From the NCBI RefSeq assembly GCF_013386165.1, contig NZ_JACAOS010000022.1, forward strand, positions 41,369 to 105,368: a DNA stretch of 64,000 nt, given 5' to 3'. Shown here piece after piece: positions 58,798-64,000 of this stretch. The stretch is from Pseudomonas gingeri (lineage in GTDB: Bacteria > Pseudomonadota > Gammaproteobacteria > Pseudomonadales > Pseudomonadaceae). The notes under the pieces are model-generated. The model was given only the letters and a program-made list of their open reading frames with translations, did no database searches and had not been told where the DNA came from. The translations under genes and the position numbers were made by a program. How positions within the stretch are numbered: the first letter of the stretch is position 1; every line of letters starts with the position of its first letter.

Positions 58798-59574
58798 TCA
58801 GTGATAAACGCCCTGCTTGCCGTGGGCTTCGCCCGCCTGATTGCCGCGTAGGGCAATCATCGACTTGATATCGATCCAGTCGATACCCTCATCCTTGAGT
58901 TTGGGCAGCTCGCGTTCGAGGACCGCCAGGGTCTGCGGGTAGGGGTGGCCGATCACCACCACCGAGCCGTGCTTGCGCGCCAGCCTGATCGCTTCTTCCA
59001 GTTGCGCGGTGATGGCCGCTTCCGTGCGTTCATTGTCGAGGAAGACATCCCGCGACACGCTGGGCAGGCCGATCTTCTGTGCTTCGGCCGCGGCGACGGT
59101 CTTGGCGCTGGTGCGGCTGTCGACGAAGAACTTGTTGCGCCGCTGCAATTCACCCATCAGCCAGGCCATGGCCACCGGTTCGGCGGTCATGCGGCTGCCT
59201 TCATGGTTGTTGATGCCGCTGGTCAGGGGCACGGCCTTGAAGGCTGCCGCGAGGCGCGCTTGCAGTTCATCGAGGGGCAGGTCGGGGTGCCAGGCGAATG
59301 GTCCGGTGGCCGGGTCCATGGGCATGTGCAGCATGACGATCTTGCCGGCCGCATGGGCCTCGCGAGCGAGTTCGGCGGCGTGGAGGGTGTCCGGCATGAT
59401 CGACGGCGTGACCGGCCCGGGGAGGGCCAGCACACGACGATCCCGGGGCAGGTTCTGCCCCAGGTCATCGATAATCAGAGTGAAGTAGGCCTTGGCCGGA
59501 GCCGGCGCGTCGACCGGCGTTGCCTGGGCAACGCCGATCCAACAGCCGATCAGCAGCAGCAGCCAGCGGCCCAT
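58798..59574 (-). CDS. Divergent polysaccharide deacetylase (YibQ-like)
   Basis: 258-residue periplasmic protein with a signal peptide (cleaved near AQAT). FTLIIDDLGQNL, HAAGKIVMLHMPMDP, GINNHEGSRMT and VVVIGHPYPQT are the features of the divergent deacetylase (DUF610/YibQ) family. It follows ctpA by one base in a conserved envelope operon; enzymatic activity is not established. Confidence 0.9.
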   Translation of the reverse strand: MGRWLLLLIGCWIGVAQATPVDAPAPAKAYFTLIIDDLGQNLPRDRRVLALPGPVTPSIMPDTLHAAELAREAHAAGKIVMLHMPMDPATGPFAWHPDLPLDELQARLAAAFKAVPLTSGINNHEGSRMTAEPVAMAWLMGELQRRNKFFVDSRTSAKTVAAAEAQKIGLPSVSRDVFLDNERTEAAITAQLEEAIRLARKHGSVVVIGHPYPQTLAVLERELPKLKDEGIDWIDIKSMIALRGNQAGEAHGKQGVYH

Positions 59575-59575
59575 C

Positions 59576-60898
59576 TCAGTTCCCGCGTGTGACGCTCAGG
59601 CCTTTGAGCAGGCTCAGGGCCTGGCCCAACTGGTAGTCGTCATCCTGCAGGCGCGGCTTGGCCTTGGCCGCCTTGACGCTCGGCTTGTCCGCGCCGCCGT
59701 TGCCGTTGCCCAGGTGACCCTGCAGGTCGGCTTCCTTGAAGGTGTCGTCGTCCTGGGCGCCGGTGACCTTGGCCTGACGGACTTCGACGTCCGGGATAAT
59801 GCCCTGGGCCTGGATCGAACGACCGTTGGGGGTGAAGTACAGCGCGGTGGTGATCTTCAGCGCGCGGTCGTTGCTCAGCGGCAATACGGTCTGGACCGAG
59901 CCCTTGCCGAAGCTGGTGGTGCCCATCAGCACGGCGCGTTTCTGGTCCTGCAGGGCGCCGGCGACGATTTCCGAGGCCGAGGCGCTGCCGCCGTTGATCA
60001 GCACCACCATCGGCACCGCTTCGCTTTCGTCGTGGCCGGTGGCCGAGAAGCGCAGTTCGGAGTTGGCGATGCGGCCCTTGGTGTAGACGATCAGGCCCTT
60101 GGTGATGAAGTGGTCGACCACTTCCACGGCGGCTTGCAGCACGCCACCAGGGTTGTTGCGCAGATCGAGCACGATGCCGTTGAGCTTCTTGCCGTTATCC
60201 TTGTGCAGGGACGCCAGGGCCTTGGAGACCTCTTCGCCGGTCTTGACCTGGAACTGGGTGATGCGGATATAGCCGTAGCCGTTTTCCAGCAACTGGCTGC
60301 GCACGCTCTTGGTGCGGATGATCGCCCGGGTCAGGGTCACGTCAAACGGCACGCCGCCATTGCGCACCAGGGTCAGGGTGATTTTCTGGCCGGCCTTGCC
60401 GCGCATCTTGTCGACGGATTCGGTCATGGTCTGGCCACGGGTCGGCTGGCCGTTGATCTTGACGATCAGGTCACCGGCCTGCACGCCCGCCTTGGACGCC
60501 GGGGTGTCGTCGATCGGCGAGACGACCTTGAGGGTGCCTTCTTCGCCGGCACCGACCTCGATGCCCAGGCCGCCGAATTCGCCGCTGGTGTCTTCCTGCA
60601 ACTGGGCGAAGTCGTCCGGCCCGAGGTAGGCGGAATGCGGGTCAAGGTTGCTGAGCATGCCCTTGATGGCATTCTCCAGCAGGGTCTTGTCGTCCACGGG
60701 TTCGACATAGGCGGCCTTGATCCGGTCCATGACCTCGGCAAAGGTGCGCAGCTCGTCGAGCGGCAGCGGGGCCTTGGCGGTGACGGCCGGAGCGGCAGCC
60801 GGAGCGGGCTGGGCAGGTTGCGCAGCGAACGCGTGGGGCGCACCGATCACCAGGGCGATCGTCAGGGCCAGCGAGGTGAGGCGGGACAAATGCAACAT
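59576..60898 (-). CDS. ctpA: CtpA-type carboxy-terminal processing protease (S41)
   Basis: 440-residue periplasmic protease. Signal peptide ends near AFAAQPA. A PDZ domain (GGLGIEVGAGEEGTLKVVSP and onward) precedes the S41 catalytic core with the Ser in NGGSASASEIVAGAL and the Lys in GTTSFGKGSVQ. In pseudomonads CtpA degrades cell-wall hydrolases; the envC and gpmI genes upstream fit a wall-linked operon. It is followed by the YibQ-like gene after one base. Confidence 0.93.
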   Translation of the reverse strand: MLHLSRLTSLALTIALVIGAPHAFAAQPAQPAPAAAPAVTAKAPLPLDELRTFAEVMDRIKAAYVEPVDDKTLLENAIKGMLSNLDPHSAYLGPDDFAQLQEDTSGEFGGLGIEVGAGEEGTLKVVSPIDDTPASKAGVQAGDLIVKINGQPTRGQTMTESVDKMRGKAGQKITLTLVRNGGVPFDVTLTRAIIRTKSVRSQLLENGYGYIRITQFQVKTGEEVSKALASLHKDNGKKLNGIVLDLRNNPGGVLQAAVEVVDHFITKGLIVYTKGRIANSELRFSATGHDESEAVPMVVLINGGSASASEIVAGALQDQKRAVLMGTTSFGKGSVQTVLPLSNDRALKITTALYFTPNGRSIQAQGIIPDVEVRQAKVTGAQDDDTFKEADLQGHLGNGNGGADKPSVKAAKAKPRLQDDDYQLGQALSLLKGLSVTRGN

Positions 60899-60928
60899 GT
60901 CGAACGAACTCCTGATTAAGATGCGGGC

Positions 60929-62215
60929 CTATCCTTGGGCGCGGCACCATTGGGCCGGATCACTCGGGTGACCCTGCTGACGTATAGCGAAATACAACGC
61001 CGGTGCTTCCTGACCACCACTGTTGCCTACAGTAGAGATCGACTCACCGGCTTTTACCACATCGCCTGCGGACTTGAGCAACGTCTGGTTGTGCCCGTAG
61101 AGGCTCAGGTAGCCGTTGCCGTGGTCCAGAATGACCAGCAAACCGGCGCCCCGCAACCAATCGGCGAACACCACGCGGCCACCGTGCACGGCGTGCACCT
61201 GGCTGCCGGCGGGGGCGCTGATCATTACCCCGTCCCATTTGGTTCGGGCGTCATCGCCACGGGTTTCACCAAAGCGCGCAAGCAATCGACCATCAACTGG
61301 CCATGGAAGTTTGCCGCGCGCTGAAGCAAAAGGGCCGCCGAAGGATTCTCCCGAACTCGATACCAGGGCTCCAGGCGTGGTTTTACGCGGTGCGCGAGGG
61401 CTGTCGTCGCTGGCGACCGCAGCCTCACGCTGGCGCTTTTTTTCGGCTTCCTGCTGGGCGAGCAGCGCTTTCTGACGCGCTTCCTCCGCCTCACGGGCCT
61501 GGCGCGCCAGGGTTTCTTCGATGGTCTTGAGGACTTTCGACAGATCGGCCTGGTCCTGCTCGCGGCTGGCGAGTTTCTGGTCGCGGGCTTTCACGTCGTC
61601 ATTGAGCTTGGCCAGGTTCGCCTGGCGTTCCTTGCGAACCTTGTCCAGTTCGTCGCGCTGGCTGTCCAGGCTGCTTTTCTGCACCAGCAACTGGGCTTGC
61701 TGCAGATTGATGTCGTTCTCGACATTGGCCAGTTGGCGCAGGGTTTCGTTGAAATTCTTCAACTGCGCCATGCGCGCCTGGCTCAGGTAGTCGTAATAGG
61801 TCAGGGTGCGGGCGAATTTTTCCGGGTTCTGCTGGTTGAGCAGCAGCTTGAGGTATTCCTGGCGGCCACCCTGGTAGGCGGCGCGGGCCTGGATGGCAAT
61901 CAATCGCTGCTGTTCAATGCGCGCGCTCTGGAGTTTTTTTTTCTCTCCATCGAGCCGCTGCAATTCGCTTTCGCTCTTTTTCAGCTCTTTTTGCAGCTCG
62001 TCGACCTGCTTCTCCAGTTTGCCCATCTCGGTTTCGGTACCGCGCAGCTCTTTCTGCACCCCGGATTTTTCTTCCTGCAGCTTGCCCAGGAGCTTTTTCA
62101 GCTCAGCGATATCCTGACGCGTGGCGTCCAACTGCTGCTGGGTTTGCGCGCGCTCGTCGGCAAAGGCCGGTTGGAGCAGGCAGATCAAGGCTAGGGCGAT
62201 AAGGGCGCGAAGCAT
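60929..62215 (-). CDS. envC: EnvC-type murein hydrolase activator
   Basis: 428-residue periplasmic protein: signal peptide (cleaved after AFA), a ~220-residue coiled coil of Lys/Glu/Gln heptads, and a C-terminal LytM/M23 domain (WDGVMISAPAGSQVHAVHGG, DHGNGYLSLYGHN). In EnvC the LytM site is degenerate and activates amidases at the division septum. A purine-rich A tract runs in the coding strand near residue ~97. It lies 30 bases before ctpA. Confidence 0.93.
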   Translation of the reverse strand: MLRALIALALICLLQPAFADERAQTQQQLDATRQDIAELKKLLGKLQEEKSGVQKELRGTETEMGKLEKQVDELQKELKKSESELQRLDGEKKKLQSARIEQQRLIAIQARAAYQGGRQEYLKLLLNQQNPEKFARTLTYYDYLSQARMAQLKNFNETLRQLANVENDINLQQAQLLVQKSSLDSQRDELDKVRKERQANLAKLNDDVKARDQKLASREQDQADLSKVLKTIEETLARQAREAEEARQKALLAQQEAEKKRQREAAVASDDSPRAPRKTTPGALVSSSGESFGGPFASARGKLPWPVDGRLLARFGETRGDDARTKWDGVMISAPAGSQVHAVHGGRVVFADWLRGAGLLVILDHGNGYLSLYGHNQTLLKSAGDVVKAGESISTVGNSGGQEAPALYFAIRQQGHPSDPAQWCRAQG

Positions 62216-62268
62216 GGGGCGGGCGACACCTGGGAACGAGACGCCCTAGTATGCCCGCCGCGGGCTGC

Positions 62269-62305
62269 AAAAAAAACGCCCAAAAGCGGTTGCTTTCAGG
62301 CGTTT
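62269..62305 (-). terminator. Terminator-like hairpin between gpmI and envC
   Basis: On the minus strand aaacgcc pairs with ggcgttt around an inner gaaagc/gctttt pairing, followed by eight T. It lies 50 bases after the gpmI stop, so transcription of envC may depend on read-through or its own promoter. Confidence 0.8.
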
Positions 62306-62354
62306 CCGATAAAGAGGTAGGCCGCAGGCCTGCGGTCTACCTGATTTGCGGCAT

Positions 62355-63890
62355 TTAGACGTCAGTCAGGATCGACGTACCAGTCATCTCTTTCGGCTGT
62401 TTCAGGCCCAGAAGCTTGAGCATGGTCGGTGCGACATCCGCCAGCACGCCGCCCGTACGGACCTTCAGGGGACGTTTGCCAACATAGATGAAGGGCACCG
62501 GCTCGGTGGTGTGGGCGGTGTGGGCCTGACCGGTGGATTCGTCTTCCATTTGTTCAACGTTGCCGTGGTCAGCGGTGATCAGCGCTTCGCCGCCGACCTT
62601 GTCCAGGGCATCGACGATACGTCCTACACACAAATCCAGGCATTCCACTGCTTTAACGGCCGCATCGAACACACCGCTGTGGCCGACCATGTCGCCGTTG
62701 GCGTAGTTGACCACGATCACGTCAAAGCGTTGGTTTTCGATGGCATCGACGATGCGGTCGGTGACTTCGGGCGCGCTCATTTCCGGTTGCAGGTCGTAGG
62801 TGGCGACTTTCGGCGACGGGATCAGGATGCGTTCTTCGCCCGGGAAGGGTTCTTCACGGCCGCCGGAGAAGAAAAAGGTCACGTGGGCGTATTTTTCGGT
62901 TTCGGCGATCCGCAGCTGGGTCTTGCCGTTTTTCGCCAGGTAGTCGCCGAGGACGTTTTCCAGGCTGCCCGGGGCGAAGGCCGATGGCGTGTGAATGCTG
63001 GCGGCGTACTGGGTCAGCATGATGAAACCGGCGGTTTTCGGCTGGCGAGCGCGTTCGAAGTCCTTGAAGTCGTCTTCGACGAACACCCGGGTCAGTTCGC
63101 GGGCACGGTCGGCGCGGAAGTTCATGAACACCACGGCGTCGCCGTCTTCGACGGTGACTTTCTCACCGATACGGGTAGCCTTGACGAATTCGTCGCTCTC
63201 GCCGCGCTCGTAGGCGGCCTGCAGGCCTTCCTGGGCGTTGGCGGCCTGGAACTCGGCCTGGCCGTCGACGATCAGGTTGTAGGCCTGGGCCACGCGGTCC
63301 CAGCGATTGTCGCGGTCCATGGCGAAATAACGCCCGACCAGGCTGGCAATACGGCCTTTGCCCAGGGTACGGAAGCTTTCATCCAGCAGTTCAATGGACG
63401 ACTGGGCGCTTTTCGGCGGGGTGTCGCGGCCGTCGAGGAACGCATGCAGGTAGATTTTCTCGGCGCCGCGTTTGAAGGCCAGCTCGGCCATGGCCACCAG
63501 GTGGTCCTGGTGGCTGTGCACGCCACCGTCGGAGAGCAGGCCGAGGATATGCACCGCCTTGCCCGCGCCCACGGCTTTGTCCACCGCCGCGCAGATGGTC
63601 GGGTTCTCGAAGAACTCGCCGTCGCGGATCGATTTGGTCACGCGGGTGAAGTCCTGGTACACCACCCGGCCGGCGCCGAGGTTCATGTGGCCGACTTCGG
63701 AGTTGCCCATCTGCCCGTCCGGCAGGCCGACATCCATGCCGGAGCCGGAAATCAGGCCGTTCGGCTGGTTGGCGACGAGACGGTCAAGCACGGGCTTTTT
63801 CGCTGAATAAACAGCGTTGTAGTCATGACTCTCACTGTGACCGAAGCCATCCAGGATGATCAGGACCAAAGGTTTAGGCGTGGTAGTCAT
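62355..63890 (-). CDS. gpmI: GpmI, cofactor-independent phosphoglycerate mutase
   Basis: 511-residue manganese enzyme interconverting 3- and 2-phosphoglycerate. The phosphorylated Ser64 is in GQMGNSEVGHMNLGAGR; metal ligands in LIILDGFGHSE and TADHGNVEQM. The ATG at 63890 matches the family N terminus (MTTTPKPLVLIILDGFGHS); the frame is open 22 codons further upstream. A terminator separates it from envC. Confidence 0.97.
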   Translation of the reverse strand: MTTTPKPLVLIILDGFGHSESHDYNAVYSAKKPVLDRLVANQPNGLISGSGMDVGLPDGQMGNSEVGHMNLGAGRVVYQDFTRVTKSIRDGEFFENPTICAAVDKAVGAGKAVHILGLLSDGGVHSHQDHLVAMAELAFKRGAEKIYLHAFLDGRDTPPKSAQSSIELLDESFRTLGKGRIASLVGRYFAMDRDNRWDRVAQAYNLIVDGQAEFQAANAQEGLQAAYERGESDEFVKATRIGEKVTVEDGDAVVFMNFRADRARELTRVFVEDDFKDFERARQPKTAGFIMLTQYAASIHTPSAFAPGSLENVLGDYLAKNGKTQLRIAETEKYAHVTFFFSGGREEPFPGEERILIPSPKVATYDLQPEMSAPEVTDRIVDAIENQRFDVIVVNYANGDMVGHSGVFDAAVKAVECLDLCVGRIVDALDKVGGEALITADHGNVEQMEDESTGQAHTAHTTEPVPFIYVGKRPLKVRTGGVLADVAPTMLKLLGLKQPKEMTGTSILTDV

Positions 63891-64000
63891 GGACGGCACT
63901 CGCGGCTGGATTGAAAGGTCATTGAAAAAAGAGTCGCAGTTTAAAGCCAAGTTCAAATGCAGTCACCGCCGGGCGGGGTTTGGCCGACCTTGACGGCTGT

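Noticed and set aside
59492..60919. 475-codon plus-strand open frame opposite ctpA
   Set aside because: Shadow of a confidently assigned protease gene.

Overview
This window looks like a chromosomal segment of a fluorescent Pseudomonas (P. fluorescens/P. chlororaphis-type lineage). The evidence is GC-rich coding sequence, Pseudomonas-type REP repeats, an OprD-family porin, the aguBA pair and the order hisB-hisH-(DUF2164)-hisA-hisF followed by gpmI-envC-ctpA-yibQ. The identification is by recognition of families and gene order; no search was run.

Left part (1-10.7 kb): agmatine-to-putrescine genes (aguB, aguA), a small conserved protein, a Fur-boxed TonB-dependent siderophore receptor, a DsbA-family thioredoxin-fold protein, an OprD-family porin whose leader carries a promoter followed by a terminator, a membrane-anchored alpha/beta hydrolase and a secreted multicopper oxidase.

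Accessory part (10.7-30 kb): the complete phenazine-1-carboxylic acid (PCA) operon phzABCDEFG on the minus strand, with divergent phzR and convergent phzI. A perfect palindromic phz box precedes phzI and a degenerate one lies in the phzA/phzR intergenic region. No phenazine-modifying gene (phzH, phzM, phzO, phzS) is visible, so PCA is the expected product. Two AT-richer acyltransferase-3 genes and a polytopic membrane protein flank the cluster. Next come a PI-PLC-like protein with no signal peptide, a secreted Cif-like epoxide hydrolase, two diverged copies of a leader plus small-gene cassette, and a YhfG/AntF-like antitoxin with a truncated Fic toxin. The stretch ends at tRNA-Thr(TGT). Low GC, broken genes and the tRNA boundary suggest an acquired, decaying region.

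Right part (30-64 kb): mostly ordinary Pseudomonas genes. These are a MocR regulator divergent from an AhpD-like/GNAT/azoreductase set, a GlxA-type regulator divergent from a metallo-hydrolase, a histidine-type amino-acid ABC transporter, GabP behind a very good sigma-54 promoter, and a second MocR gene convergent with a four-gene cassette (truncated adenylate-forming enzyme, DMT exporter, methyltransferase, unknown small protein). Then come tRNA-Phe, yggX-mutY-asmA, a PanZ-like protein, an OFA-type MFS carrier, the his genes, and the gpmI-envC-ctpA-yibQ operon.

The most novel observation is the duplicated element at 25.6-26.04 kb and 28.5-29.07 kb. Each copy has a hairpin with two compensatory base-pair changes, then a 38-40 codon ORF (MAGCA...PVCxPAYSSPP) whose two copies differ mainly by synonymous third-position changes, then a small Pseudomonas-type gene that is broken in both copies. 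This pattern suggests that a structured leader and leader peptide were maintained while the gene behind them decayed.
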